64,000 nt of DNA from an uncultured Bacteroidales bacterium (GTDB lineage: Bacteria; Bacteroidota; Bacteroidia; Bacteroidales; Paludibacteraceae), in contig ONHW01000007.1 of NCBI GenBank assembly GCA_900317745.1, forward strand, positions 1 to 64,000. The letters run 5' to 3'. Below the pieces are notes generated by a model. It searched no databases. It was not told where the DNA came from and was given only the letters and a program-made list of their open reading frames with translations. The position numbers were made by a program, and so were the translations under genes. Shown piece after piece: positions 41,431 to 50,513 of this stretch. Position 1 is the stretch's first letter. Each line of letters opens with the position of its first letter.

Positions 41431-42981
41431 TTAGAGGTTGGCAATCAATTCGTCTATCTGCGCGCGCAGTTCGTTCTCACGTGCTACAATCTGCTTCAGT
41501 TCGGCATTGAGTTTGTCAATGTCAATCACCTCGCGTGTGTCTTCTTGTTCCACATAGGAGTTAACAGACAGGTTGAATCCGTTGTCGGCTATCGTGCGCT
41601 GAGGCACAAGTGCAGCTTTGTGGGGCGAATCAACACGAGCAGTATAAAGTTCCAAGATATGACGGATATTCTCCTCCGAGAGTTTGTTCTTATTGCCCTC
41701 GTGTACAAACTCATTCGACGCATCAATAAACAGCACTTTGTTGTCGCGTTTATTCTTGCGGATAACGATGATACAGGTGGCAATACTTACGCCAAAGAAG
41801 AGGTTCTGCGGCAGTTGGATAACGGCATCTACATAATCGTTATCCACGAGATACTGGCGAATCTTCTGCTCTGCACCGCCACGATAGAGTACACCCGGGA
41901 ACTCAACGATTGCCGCTGCACCATCCGTTGAAAGCCAACTGAGCATGTGCATCGTGAATGCCAGATCGGCCTTGGATTTAGGAGCCAACACTCCGGCAGG
42001 TGAGAAACGTTGGTCGTTAATCAATACAGGATCATCATCACCTTTCCACCGGATTGAATAGGGTGGATTGCTGACAATCACATCAAACGGCTCATCATCC
42101 CAATGTTTCGGGTCAAGTAGTGTGTCGCCCAACGCGATGTCGAAATGATTGTAGTTGATGTCGTGCAAGAACATATTGATGCGGCAGAGGTTGTAGGTCG
42201 TTTGATTGATCTCTTGCCCGAAGAATCCCTGTTGCACATTCTCCTTGCCGATGATCTTAGCAACCTGCATCAATAGCGATCCCGATCCGCAAGCCGGGTC
42301 ATATACCTTGCGCACTTTCTGCTTGCCGTAGGTGGATATACGCGCCAACAGTTCGCTGACTTCTTGCGGCGTAAAATATTCTCCGCCGGACTTGCCGGCA
42401 TTACCCGCGTACATCTTCATTAGGAACTCGTACGCATCACCGAAGGCATCAATCTTGTTGTCCTGTGGACCGCCGAGGTTCATGTCACCTACGGCATCCA
42501 GGATACGTACAAGGCGTTCGTTACGTTTGGCAACCGACGAACCAAGTTTGGAAGAGTTGACATCCAGATCATCGAACAATCCTTTCATATCCTCCTCACT
42601 GTCTGTACCGATAGCGGAAGCCTCAATGGATTTGAATGCATCAGCAAGAGTCATGTTCAGATTCTCGTCATTCTTCGCGCGTTTGCGAACATTGCAGAAG
42701 AGTTGCGACGGAAGGATAAAGAATCCTTTCTCTGCCACTATACTTGCGCGTGCGGACTCGGCTTGCGCGTCATCAAACGCCGCATAATCGAAGTCAGGAA
42801 AACCCGCTTTGCGCTGGAGTGTGTTGATATAGTTGGTGATGTTCTCGGATATATAACGATAGAACAGCATTCCAAGCACATACTGCTTGAAGTCCCAACC
42901 ATCCACCGATCCGCGCAATTCATTCGCGATTGCCCAGATACTCTTGAATAACTCTTGTTTTTGTTGCGTTGATGTTGCCAT
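41431..42981 (-). CDS. hsdM: Type I restriction enzyme methyltransferase HsdM
   Basis: A 516-residue N6-adenine methyltransferase from the ATG at 42981 (MATSTQQKQEL). The N-terminal HsdM bundle has GWDFKQYVLGMLFYRYISEN. AdoMet binding is by KVYDPACGSGSLLMQ, and the catalytic NPPYS lies at 305-309. GEYFTPQEVSELL is also typical. The frame stays open for 75 more codons upstream, into what looks like another gene's remnant. It heads the M-S-4HB-R-KAP cluster. Confidence 0.96.
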   Translation of the reverse strand: MATSTQQKQELFKSIWAIANELRGSVDGWDFKQYVLGMLFYRYISENITNYINTLQRKAGFPDFDYAAFDDAQAESARASIVAEKGFFILPSQLFCNVRKRAKNDENLNMTLADAFKSIEASAIGTDSEEDMKGLFDDLDVNSSKLGSSVAKRNERLVRILDAVGDMNLGGPQDNKIDAFGDAYEFLMKMYAGNAGKSGGEYFTPQEVSELLARISTYGKQKVRKVYDPACGSGSLLMQVAKIIGKENVQQGFFGQEINQTTYNLCRINMFLHDINYNHFDIALGDTLLDPKHWDDEPFDVIVSNPPYSIRWKGDDDPVLINDQRFSPAGVLAPKSKADLAFTMHMLSWLSTDGAAAIVEFPGVLYRGGAEQKIRQYLVDNDYVDAVIQLPQNLFFGVSIATCIIVIRKNKRDNKVLFIDASNEFVHEGNKNKLSEENIRHILELYTARVDSPHKAALVPQRTIADNGFNLSVNSYVEQEDTREVIDIDKLNAELKQIVARENELRAQIDELIANL

Positions 42982-42984
42982 AAT

Positions 42985-43206
42985 ATCTATGTCTTCTAAA
43001 TTCTTTGCGTTCTCTTTCAAGAACTCATATTTACTTTCTAATTTTGCTGCGTCTTGCTCCGTCTCTGTCATCAGCGATTGGAAGATGTATGGATACCCCG
43101 GTTTGTCCACTCTGAAACACGGAATCCAAAAATCAAGAATTCGCTTGTCGCCTGTGTAGTATGAATCGATAGCATCGAATACATTCGTCGTGAGACCTAC
43201 AAACAA
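42985..43206 (-). pseudogene. Open remnant fused in frame upstream of hsdM
   Basis: About 74 codons (DAIDSYYTGDKRILDFWIP, YPYIFQSLMTETEQDAAKLESKY, EFLKENAKNLED) read straight into hsdM without a stop. There is no ATG start. The composition looks like real protein with a coiled-coil end. I do not recognise it. It may be the end of a disrupted gene or a 5' extension specific to this HsdM. Confidence 0.4.
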
Positions 43207-43228
43207 ATCAAGACAGTGTTTGGAATAT

Positions 43229-43537
43229 TTATATCAGCACTTGCCAGTAGCCTTCTTTGCGTCCTCCAATTCTGCGGATAAAACCTAATTGTTGAAGGGC
43301 TTTAATATCTTCAATAATAGTACTTGATGAAACGTTTATCTTTTGTGAAATCTTTTGTGAAGTTAATGTGCAATCGTTACGCAAAATATCCATTATAATT
43401 TGCTGTCTATCAGCTAGTTCTTTTGTGAGGTCTTTTATGAAGCCTTTTCCGAAATTATCCGAAAGTTTGTTATAGTTAAACACCGTATGAAAGAAATTCG
43501 GGCTGACAACAAAGATGTCCGGTGTAAAAGTTTGTAC
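43229..43537 (-). pseudogene. C-terminal fragment of an AlbA_2/RecG-C-type regulator
   Basis: From just after a stop at 43538 the frame reads TPDIFVVSPNFFHTVFNYNKLSDNFG and ends in a winged helix (SQKISQKINVSSSTIIEDIKALQQLGFIRRIGGRKEGYWQVL). That is the usual end of DNA-binding proteins annotated as AlbA_2 or ATP-dependent DNA helicase RecG C-terminal. The N-terminal two thirds are missing. A GTG at 43483 could start a free winged-helix protein of 84 residues, but truncation is more likely. Confidence 0.68.
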
Positions 43538-43678
43538 TCATATTAATGATTCTTTCTGACCTTCATGCACCCATTGGGTGCAAAATTACAACAACAAAGT
43601 GCTACAAGTTGTCACAAGCTAAATAAAAATGCAAAAATCGTTATATTCTCCAAACAATTGCAATCTAACCATGCCAAA

Positions 43679-43807
43679 TCAGTGCATTTTCTGACCTTTT
43701 CGAAACAAATGCTCCAATGATTCAGGCGCGAATGTCTCAACATCTTCAACGAGCTCACGCTTGCGTTCCTTCTTATTTTTACAACAGCAATCCAACACGA
43801 AGTTACG
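43679..43807 (-). pseudogene. Short coding remnant (about 42 codons)
   Basis: After an upstream TAG the minus strand reads RNFVLDCCCKNKKERKREL, then VEDVETFAPESLEHLFRKGQKMH and stops. It looks like the C-terminal end of a protein with a Cys-Cys-Cys and basic segment. No ATG or GTG start fits. The family is not recognised. Confidence 0.35.
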
Positions 43808-43860
43808 CTACTGTTTTTGCTTTATTAGTAGCATAATTATGCAATTATCATAAAAACCTA

Positions 43861-43892
43861 CAAAGTTACAAAAATAATATCAAAAAAGCAAA
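43861..43892 (-). promoter_or_regulatory. Promoter with no intact gene downstream
   Basis: Minus strand TTTG (43892-43889), 20 bases, TAACTTTG (43868-43861). It points at the coding remnant 43679-43807 and, further on, the AlbA-type fragment and hsdM. It may be the original promoter of the disrupted gene and may now drive the hsd genes. Confidence 0.75.
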
Positions 43893-43996
43893 TGATGAGG
43901 GGAGATTTTGGAGGAAAACGAGGGTGAAATGTGAAAAATTTAACGAGAAGAGGGAAAATGGGTAGGGAAATGAGGGAGAAATTGAGAAAATTTGGC

Positions 43997-44490
43997 GGCT
44001 CTGGGGAGCCGATATTCAGATTCAATCTGAACGCAATAAACAAAGAAGGGATGATGAGAACCTGCATGACATGCAGGGAGAATAGACAAAATAACTTGCA
44101 ACTGAAGTTACGAGCACAGAACGAAAACAAATCGGCGGCGCCGATGTGCAGATAGAATCTGCACGGAATGGACGGAGAGGCTCGCGGACTTAACCGCGAG
44201 AGCGAAACCGCCATGACAAACTCGGCATCTAAGATACCGAAAGCCACCCCATGCGGGCAAAGCCCTATGGGGACCCCGAATGCACAGAACACCTATGATA
44301 ACACACCAGTATATCCCTCGCGCAATTATGCGCGAGAAGTGCACGATGTGAGGGCGGCTCTGAGAAGCCGATGTTCAGATACTATCTGAACGCAATAGAC
44401 AAATAAAGGATGAAGGAAACCTGCATGACATGCAGGGAAAAGGAAGAAGAAGGGAAGAAAACAATATAGACTCGGCACTAAAGCGCCGAG
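43997..44490. repeat. Array of 14 short hairpins, partly tandemly duplicated (359-bp period)
   Basis: Inverted repeats occur every 20-50 bp: GGCT/AGCC 43997, TTCAGAT/ATCTGAA 44015, CCTGCAT/ATGCAGG 44061, AACTT/AAGTT 44093, ATCGGC/GCCGAT 44131, GTGCAGAT/ATCTGCAC 44146, CTCGCG/CGCGAG 44181, TCGG-ATCT/AGAT-CCGA 44222, CCCCAT-GGGC/GCCC-ATGGGG 44247, CTCGCGCA/TGCGCGAG 44317, CGGCT/AGCCG 44355, TTCAGAT/ATCTGAA 44374, CCTGCATG/CATGCAGG 44420, CTCGGC/GCCGAG 44471. The first three recur in order 359 bp later. Linkers are A/G-rich on the plus strand (GAACGAAAAC). No family is recognised. Confidence 0.8.
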
Positions 44491-44600
44491 CAGGGAACGA
44501 AAACCAAGGGTATACCAAGGGTATAGCAAGGTAATACGATTAGAGCGAGAAATCGACGAGGTAAAGTCGAGGCATAATGGCACATTGCGGGTGGGCGGGT

Positions 44601-44673
44601 GTCGCGTTCGGCAAGGGGATCGCATCGGATGCCGCAATGCGGCATAAAGGCGACCCCTGCCTCCGCTCTCCCC
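44601..44673 (+). repeat. Dispersed repeat R1, copy B (73 bp)
   Basis: Full-length copy with core GGATGCCG/CGGCATaaa and outer ATCGC/GCGAC. It lies just beyond the rplQ terminator, between it and the hairpin array. Confidence 0.85.
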
Positions 44674-44713
44674 AAAACAACTTTGACAAGTTCTTTCGGG
44701 GACCCCATAAAAC

Positions 44714-44750
44714 AAATGCCAGACGCTGCATGATGCAACATCTGGCATTT
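44714..44750 (-). terminator. Terminator of the str-S10-spc-alpha operon
   Basis: AAATGCCAGA (44714-44723) and TCTGGCATTT (44741-44750) with an inner TGCA/TGCA pair. On the minus strand TGTTTTAT follows. It lies 22 bp after the rplQ stop. Confidence 0.88.
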
Positions 44751-44771
44751 GACAAAAGGACAAGCCTGCCG

Positions 44772-45248
44772 TTATTCTGCAGCGGGAGCCTCGGCAGCAG
44801 GAGCAGCCTCCTCGGCCTTAGCAGCGGCTTTCTTGCCGGCACGACGGGTCGATTTCTTGGCAGCCTTCTTCGTCTCCTTGAGCATGTTCTCGTTGTAATC
44901 AACGAGCTCGATCAGACACATCTCGGCAGCATCTCCCTGACGGAAACCTGTGCGGAGGATACGTGTGTAACCACCCGGGCGGTTAGCGATCTTCTCTGCT
45001 ACGTTCTGGAACAGTTCGGTAACAACAGCCTTCTGCTTGAGCTCGGAGAACACAAGACGACGGTTAGACTGCGAGTCTTCTTTTGCGCGGGTGAGCAGCG
45101 GCTCAACATAGATGCGCAGTGCCTTAGCCTTTGCCAGCGTGGTGTGAATACGCTTGTGCATAATCAGCGAGCAAGCCATGTTCGACAGCATCGATGCACG
45201 GTGATTGGCTTTGCGACCAAGGTGATTGAATTTCTTATTATGACGCAT
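44772..45248 (-). CDS. rplQ: 50S ribosomal protein L17
   Basis: A 158-residue L17. [42 protein letters not shown] and [26 protein letters not shown] are its hallmarks. The C-terminal ~40 residues ([27 protein letters not shown]) form the Lys/Ala/Glu tail typical of Bacteroidota L17. It is the last gene of the ribosomal operon, 50 bp after rpoA. Confidence 0.98.
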   Translation of the reverse strand: MRHNKKFNHLGRKANHRASMLSNMACSLIMHKRIHTTLAKAKALRIYVEPLLTRAKEDSQSNRRLVFSELKQKAVVTELFQNVAEKIANRPGGYTRILRTGFRQGDAAEMCLIELVDYNENMLKETKKAAKKSTRRAGKKAAAKAEEAAPAAEAPAAE

Positions 45249-45298
45249 AATAATTCTAATTTAAAGATTTGAAAATTTCTAATTTGAAGATTAGAAGA

Positions 45299-46291
45299 TT
45301 ACTCATTGAGTTTGTATTTGCTAATATCCATGCCGAAAGCCAGGCCGTTGCGCTCGAGCAGCTCGTCGAGTTCGCTGAGTGACTTCTTACCGAAGTTGCG
45401 GAACTTCAGCAGGTCAGCACGGTGGAACTTAACGAGGTCGCCCAAGGTCTCAACCTCTGCGGTGTTCAGGCAGTTCTGTGCACGAACGGAGAGATCCATA
45501 TCAGCCAGGCGTTGGTTGAGCAGCTGACGCATACGCAGCAACTCCTCGTCCAGAGCCGACGTGGTGATCTTGGTGGTCTCCTCGATCACGATCTTCTCGT
45601 CAGAGAAGAGCATGAAGTGGAAGATCAGGATCTTCGCAGCCTCCTTCAGGGCATCCTTCGGCGAGATAGAGCCGTCGGTCTCAATCTCGAGGGTCAGCTT
45701 CTCATAGTCGGTACGCTGCTCCACACGATACTGGTCGATAGCCATCTTCACGTTGCGTATAGGCGTGTAGATAGAGTCGATAGCCAGCACGCCGATAGGA
45801 TCGCTCGAGTGGTGGTTCTCGTCACCGGGAACATATCCGCGACCTTTGTTCAGCGTGATCTCGATCTCGAAATCGGCTGTCTCGTCCATCTCGCAGATGC
45901 GCAACTCGGGATTGAGCACCTCGAAGTTCTGGAGGAAATTGTTCATTTCGCCTGCAAGAAACTCGGTTGAGCCGTGTACGTGCATGCGGATGGTCTCAGA
46001 GGTGGCGTCCACTTCGTCAAGACGACGGAAGCGTACCTGCTTGAGGTTAAGGATCATGTTGGTAACATCATCGATGACGCCAGGGATAGTAGCAAATTCA
46101 TGATCAATACCATTGATTCTAATTGCGCAGATGGCGTAGCCCTCCAGCGAGTTCAGCAGAACGCGGCGGATGGCATTACCAACTGTAATACCATAACCCG
46201 GCTCGAGAGGACGAAACTCAAACTTGCCTTTCGTCTTGCTCGAATCCAACATGATAACCTTGTCAGGTTTAATGAAATCTAATATTGCCAT
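45299..46291 (-). CDS. rpoA: DNA-directed RNA polymerase alpha subunit
   Basis: A 330-residue alpha subunit. The N-terminal assembly domain has [29 protein letters not shown] and the C-terminal domain has [46 protein letters not shown] (helix-hairpin-helix contacting UP elements and activators). Length is normal. It lies in the alpha operon segment rpsM-rpsK-rpsD-rpoA-rplQ, 11 bp after rpsD. Confidence 0.98.
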   Translation of the reverse strand: MAILDFIKPDKVIMLDSSKTKGKFEFRPLEPGYGITVGNAIRRVLLNSLEGYAICAIRINGIDHEFATIPGVIDDVTNMILNLKQVRFRRLDEVDATSETIRMHVHGSTEFLAGEMNNFLQNFEVLNPELRICEMDETADFEIEITLNKGRGYVPGDENHHSSDPIGVLAIDSIYTPIRNVKMAIDQYRVEQRTDYEKLTLEIETDGSISPKDALKEAAKILIFHFMLFSDEKIVIEETTKITTSALDEELLRMRQLLNQRLADMDLSVRAQNCLNTAEVETLGDLVKFHRADLLKFRNFGKKSLSELDELLERNGLAFGMDISKYKLNE

Positions 46292-46302
46292 GAATTCAAT
46301 TG

Positions 46303-46908
46303 TTATTTAGAGTACAACTCAACGATTAACTGCTCCTTGATGTTCTCAGGAATCTCCTCGCGCTGCGGGATGTTCAGGTACTTACCGCCCTTGATTGACT
46401 CATCCCATGCGAGCCAAGGATACTTCGAGTGGTTGAAGCCCTCGAGCGAAGCAGCAATCACCTCAAGCGATTTAGCCTTCTCGCGAACGGCTACCACTTG
46501 ACCGGGTTTAACCTCGTACGACGGAATATTCACAACCTTGCCGTCAACGGTGATGTGACGGTGGCTTACCAACTGACGGGCAGCTGCACGTGTAGGTGCT
46601 ATACCCAGACGGTAAACGAGGTTGTCCAGACGGCTCTCGAGCAACTGGAGCAGGATCTCACCGGTAATACCTTTCTTGCGTGAAGCCTTGGCGAACAGCA
46701 GACGGAACTGACGCTCCAGAACGCCGTACGTATATTTGGCTTTCTGCTTCTCGGCTAACTGCGTGCCGTACTCAGAGTTCTTTTTACGACGGTTAACGCC
46801 GTGCTGACCGGGAGCGTAATTACGCTTGTCAAGTACTTTGTCCGGGCCGAAAATTGCCTCGCCAAAGCGACGCGAAATACGCGACTTGGGTCCAATATAT
46901 CTTGCCAT
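46303..46908 (-). CDS. rpsD: 30S ribosomal protein S4
   Basis: A 201-residue S4. [21 protein letters not shown] and an S4 RNA-binding domain ([42 protein letters not shown]) are present. It lacks the N-terminal CxxC zinc cluster (C-minus form), as usual in Bacteroidota. S4 nucleates 30S assembly and in E. coli represses the alpha operon; no such control is visible here. The gap to rpsK contains ATTTACGAT repeats. Confidence 0.98.
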   Translation of the reverse strand: MARYIGPKSRISRRFGEAIFGPDKVLDKRNYAPGQHGVNRRKKNSEYGTQLAEKQKAKYTYGVLERQFRLLFAKASRKKGITGEILLQLLESRLDNLVYRLGIAPTRAAARQLVSHRHITVDGKVVNIPSYEVKPGQVVAVREKAKSLEVIAASLEGFNHSKYPWLAWDESIKGGKYLNIPQREEIPENIKEQLIVELYSK

Positions 46909-46909
46909 A

Positions 46910-46952
46910 ATTATTTACGATTTAACGATTTACGATTTACAATTTACTATTA
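46910..46952. repeat. Degenerate TTTACGATTT repeats between rpsK and rpsD
   Basis: Three to four units such as ACGATTTA and ACAATTTA fill the intergenic gap, as at 1918-1975, 24967-25020 and 29128-29168. Confidence 0.75.
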
Positions 46953-47342
46953 TTATACACGGCGACGCTTGGGAGGACGGCATCCGTTGTGCGGCATAGG
47001 AGTTACGTCGATAATCTCGGTAACATCGATACCTGCTGCTACGCAAGCGCGGATAGCGGACTCACGACCCTGACCGGGACCCTTGACGTATGCTTTCACC
47101 TTGCGCAAGCCAAGGTCATAAGCGACCTTTGCGCAATCCTGTGCTGCCATCTGGGCAGCATACGGGGTGTTCTTCTTCGAGCCACGGAAGCCCTGTTTAC
47201 CTGCCGACGACCAAGAGATAACCTGACCGTCACCATTTGCCATTGTTACAATCACATTGTTAAACGAAGACATTACATGCAGTTGACCCACACCATCAAT
47301 CTTCACAACACGTTTCTTGGCTGCTACTGTTTTCTTTGCCAT
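46953..47342 (-). CDS. rpsK: 30S ribosomal protein S11
   Basis: A 129-residue S11: [46 protein letters not shown] and [20 protein letters not shown] [16 protein letters not shown]. The end [13 protein letters not shown] is invariant. It sits on the 30S platform. Located 27 bp after rpsM. Confidence 0.99.
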   Translation of the reverse strand: MAKKTVAAKKRVVKIDGVGQLHVMSSFNNVIVTMANGDGQVISWSSAGKQGFRGSKKNTPYAAQMAAQDCAKVAYDLGLRKVKAYVKGPGQGRESAIRACVAAGIDVTEIIDVTPMPHNGCRPPKRRRV

Positions 47343-47369
47343 AATCTTACAAATAATTTAGTGGGTTAA

Positions 47370-47750
47370 TTACTTCGTTGCTTTCTTCTTGTTAGCAACC
47401 GTCTTCTTCTTACCCTTGCGGGTACGAGCGTTGTTCTTCGTGCTCTGACCGCGTACCGGCAGACCGAGACGGTGACGCACGCCACGATAACAACCGATAT
47501 CCATCAATCGCTTGATGTTCAGTTGTGTTTCCGAACGGAGATCACCCTCAACTTTGTACTGCGCACCGATGATCTCACGAATCTTTGCTGCTTGGTCGTC
47601 CGTCCAATCCTCTACCTTGATGCTTGGGTCAACGCCTGCCTCTGAAAGGATCTTCTTTGCGCTTGAACGACCTATTCCGTAGATGTAAGTCAATCCGACT
47701 TCTCCGCACTTGTTCTGCGGCAGATCTACTCCGACAATTCTTATAGCCAT
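47370..47750 (-). CDS. rpsM: 30S ribosomal protein S13
   Basis: A 126-residue S13: [41 protein letters not shown] with the helix-two-turn-helix, and [37 protein letters not shown] with the basic tail reaching the P-site tRNA. Located 50 bp after rpmJ. Confidence 0.99.
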   Translation of the reverse strand: MAIRIVGVDLPQNKCGEVGLTYIYGIGRSSAKKILSEAGVDPSIKVEDWTDDQAAKIREIIGAQYKVEGDLRSETQLNIKRLMDIGCYRGVRHRLGLPVRGQSTKNNARTRKGKKKTVANKKKATK

Positions 47751-47800
47751 AATTATTTACTTAAGGATAAAACTGATTTACTGTTTCTAAGTGTAGATGC

Positions 47801-47917
47801 TTATCCTTGACGCATCTTCATCTTAGGTTCTTTTTTGTTAATTACATACAAATGCCCTTTGCGACGTACAATCTTGCAGTCTGCATTGCGCTTTTTGATG
47901 GAAGCTCTTACTTTCAT
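47801..47917 (-). CDS. rpmJ: 50S ribosomal protein L36
   Basis: A 38-residue L36 read directly from the bases: start [17 protein letters not shown], then [21 protein letters not shown] and stop. Only one Cys (14) and His24 of the CxxC-C-H zinc set remain, so it is the zinc-free form common in this phylum. It lies in the canonical infA-rpmJ-rpsM position. Confidence 0.95.
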   Translation of the reverse strand: MKVRASIKKRNADCKIVRRKGHLYVINKKEPKMKMRQG

Positions 47918-48005
47918 ATCAAAGAGAAGTTAATTAATGGGTTGCCTTATAGCCCTAAAAACTGCTACAAAAACCGTGCCAGAACGATAAGGTACTTCCG
48001 ATTAT

Positions 48006-48224
48006 TTACTTGTATCTAAAGGAAATTCGTCCTTTAGTCAAATCATACGGGCTCATCTCGAGTTTCACACGGTCACCGGGAAGGATCTTGATATAATGCA
48101 TACGCATCTTACCGGATATATGTGCCGTGATGATATGTCCGCTCTCCAGCTGAACCCTGAACATTGCGTTCGACAGTGCTTCGGTGATCACACCGTCAAC
48201 CTCGATTGCGTCTTGCTTTGCCAT
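48006..48224 (-). CDS. infA: Translation initiation factor IF-1
   Basis: A 72-residue S1/OB-fold protein: [66 protein letters not shown]. It blocks the A site and aids IF-2/IF-3 at initiation. Located 33 bp after map. Confidence 0.99.
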   Translation of the reverse strand: MAKQDAIEVDGVITEALSNAMFRVQLESGHIITAHISGKMRMHYIKILPGDRVKLEMSPYDLTKGRISFRYK

Positions 48225-48257
48225 AACGATACTATTTGCGTTGTTGATTTATTTGAA

Positions 48258-49043
48258 TCAGATGAATCGGTCGCCAAGGACCTCTTGTATATAATCAAAC
48301 GTCGAGAGTATATCCGCCTTGCCGTTGCGTATGCAAACCGAGTGCTCATAGTGAGCGGTAGGTTTGCGGTCGATGGTGCGTGCTGTCCAGCCGTCGTCCT
48401 CGATCAGGATGTGCCGGCGGCCCAGGCTGATCATCGGCTCGATGGCGATAGTCATGCCTGACTTGAGCACTATCCCGTTGCCGCGGCGACCGTAGTTGCA
48501 CACCTCGGGATCCTCATGCATGTCGCGACCTATACCATGCCCCACGAACTCGCGGATAACACCGTAACCGGCTTTCTCGCAGTAGTTCTGGATAGCAAAA
48601 CTTATGTCGCCCAGCCGGTGTCCCGTCACCGCCTGCTCTATACCGAGGTACAGAGCCTGCTTGGTGGTCTTGAGCAACCGCATCACATCATCGGAGATCT
48701 CGCCCACAGGGAACGTGTATGCGCTGTCGGAGTGAAAACCGTTCAGCAGAATACTGCTGTCGATGGTGATGATATCGCCATCCTTGAGTACAGTCTGTTC
48801 CGACGGTATACCGTGTACCACCTGCTCGTTGACCGAGGTGCAAAGAGCACAGGGAAAACCCTCATAGCCCTTGCAGGCAGGTATACCTCCGTTGTCACGA
48901 ATATATTCCTCGGCGATTCGGTCCAACTCAGCGGTAGTCACACCCGGCACGATGTGCTTTGCCACTTCGGCATAAGTCTTCGACAGCAGGATGTTACTCT
49001 GCCGCATGAGCTCGACCTCTTCGTCTGTCTTCAAATAAATCAT
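48258..49043 (-). CDS. map: Methionine aminopeptidase, type I
   Basis: A 261-residue metallopeptidase removing the initiator Met from nascent proteins. Metal ligands are in GDIITIDSSILLNGFHSDSAYTF (Asp, Asp), FVGHGIGRDMHE (His), IAIEPMI (Glu) and TAHYEHSVCI (Glu). There is no N-terminal zinc-finger extension. Its place between secY and infA is canonical. Confidence 0.98.
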   Translation of the reverse strand: MIYLKTDEEVELMRQSNILLSKTYAEVAKHIVPGVTTAELDRIAEEYIRDNGGIPACKGYEGFPCALCTSVNEQVVHGIPSEQTVLKDGDIITIDSSILLNGFHSDSAYTFPVGEISDDVMRLLKTTKQALYLGIEQAVTGHRLGDISFAIQNYCEKAGYGVIREFVGHGIGRDMHEDPEVCNYGRRGNGIVLKSGMTIAIEPMISLGRRHILIEDDGWTARTIDRKPTAHYEHSVCIRNGKADILSTFDYIQEVLGDRFI

Positions 49044-49095
49044 CTAAGCATTTACCTTTTGGTCATTTTCCATCCAATCATTTGGCAATTGACGA

Positions 49096-50433
49096 TTAGT
49101 ATGCCATAGCACCACGTCCCTTGATACGCATGCCGGACTCGAAGAATCCGTCATAGTGGCGCATCAGCAGGTGGCTCTCTATCTGCTGGAGGGTATCCAG
49201 GATCACACCCACCATAATCAGCAAGCTCGTACCGCCGTAGAACTGTGCAAAGCCCATTGATACGCCGAACAAGCGAGCAAAAGCAGGCAGGATAGCGATG
49301 ATAGCCAGCAGGATAGATCCCGGCAGGGTGATACGGCTCATGATGGTGTCGATGTACTCAGCGGTCTTGCGGCCGGGCTTAACACCGGGGATAAAACCGT
49401 TGTTGATCTTCAGGTTCTCAGCCATCTGAACAGGGTTGATGATAACGGCGGTGTAGAAGTACGTAAACGCAATGATGAGCAGAGCGAATACGAAATTGTA
49501 CCAGAATCCGTTGTTATCCATAAACGCGTTCACAAAGGCGTTCGAACCGTCGGTACGGAAACCAACGATAGCGATAGGGATAAACATGATTGCCTGTGCA
49601 AAGATGATAGGCATCACGTTCGCAGCGTTCACCTTCAGAGGGATGAACTGACGCACGCCGCCGTACTGACGGTTACCCTCGATACGCTTGGCGTACTGAA
49701 CGGGGATACGGCGTGTACCCTGAACGAGCAGGATAGCGAACATGAACACAGCTATCAGCAGCACAATCTCAAGCAGGAACACAACCAGTCCGCCACCTGC
49801 ATCATTCAAACGGGAGCTGAACTCCTGAATGAGTGCACCCGGCAGACGGGCAATGATACCAATCAAGATAATGAACGATATACCGTTGCCTACACCGCGG
49901 TCAGTGATACGCTCACCCAGCCACATGACGAACATGGAGCCTGCGGTGAGGATGATCGTTGACACGATAGTGAACGCGTTGAATCCTATCTCCACGTGCT
50001 GACCGGCCTGAGCCATCTGTACGGAGAGGTTAACCAGGTACGAAGGACCTTGGAACAACAGGATCGCAACTGTCAGGTAACGAGTGATCTGATTCATCTT
50101 CTGACGACCGGACTCACCCTCCTTCTGCATCTTCTGGAAGTAAGGTACTGCTATCGAGAGCAGCTGGATGATAATCGATGCGGAGATGTAGGGCATGATA
50201 CCCAACGCAAAGATTGATGCGTTGGAGAAAGCACCACCCGAGAACATATCCAGCAACGCCATCAGTCCGCCTTCCGTCTGCGCATGAAGGGCAGTCAGGG
50301 CCGTAGGATCAATACCCGGCAAGACAATGAACGAACCGAAACGGTAAATCAGTACGAACAACAGCGTTGTCAGTACACGACCGCGGAGGTCCTCGATCTT
50401 CCAGATATTCCTGATAGTCTCAATAAATTTCAT
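49096..50433 (-). CDS. secY: Preprotein translocase subunit SecY
   Basis: A 445-residue channel subunit with ten transmembrane helices, started at the ATG at 50433 (MKFIETIRNIW); the TTG six bases earlier is less likely. Typical parts are FIVLPGIDPTAL, FALGIMPYISASIIIQLL (TM2), GTRRIPVQYAKR (cytosolic loop), PLKVNAANVMPIIFAQA and NNGFIPGVKPGRKTAEYI. It forms the protein-conducting pore in the inner membrane with SecE and SecG. Confidence 0.98.
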   Translation of the reverse strand: MKFIETIRNIWKIEDLRGRVLTTLLFVLIYRFGSFIVLPGIDPTALTALHAQTEGGLMALLDMFSGGAFSNASIFALGIMPYISASIIIQLLSIAVPYFQKMQKEGESGRQKMNQITRYLTVAILLFQGPSYLVNLSVQMAQAGQHVEIGFNAFTIVSTIILTAGSMFVMWLGERITDRGVGNGISFIILIGIIARLPGALIQEFSSRLNDAGGGLVVFLLEIVLLIAVFMFAILLVQGTRRIPVQYAKRIEGNRQYGGVRQFIPLKVNAANVMPIIFAQAIMFIPIAIVGFRTDGSNAFVNAFMDNNGFWYNFVFALLIIAFTYFYTAVIINPVQMAENLKINNGFIPGVKPGRKTAEYIDTIMSRITLPGSILLAIIAILPAFARLFGVSMGFAQFYGGTSLLIMVGVILDTLQQIESHLLMRHYDGFFESGMRIKGRGAMAY

Positions 50434-50513
50434 AATCAAAATTTCAATTTGCCTATGTCGTCTTGCCGCAGCCGGAGGCGTTTTGCCTGCCGGCTGCGCA
50501 AGACCTCATAATT

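Larger units (their letters stand above)
43538..44713. other. 1.2-kb stretch without an intact gene
   Basis: Between the defence island and rplQ there is a short coding remnant (43679-43807), a perfect promoter (43861-43892), an array of 14 hairpins (43997-44490) and R1 copy B (44601-44673). All open frames here are read through hairpins or repeats and are rejected. Confidence 0.7.

Noticed and set aside
43997..44490. CRISPR array
   Set aside because: The inverted repeats differ in sequence, spacing is irregular and there is no constant direct repeat with unique spacers; no cas genes are near.
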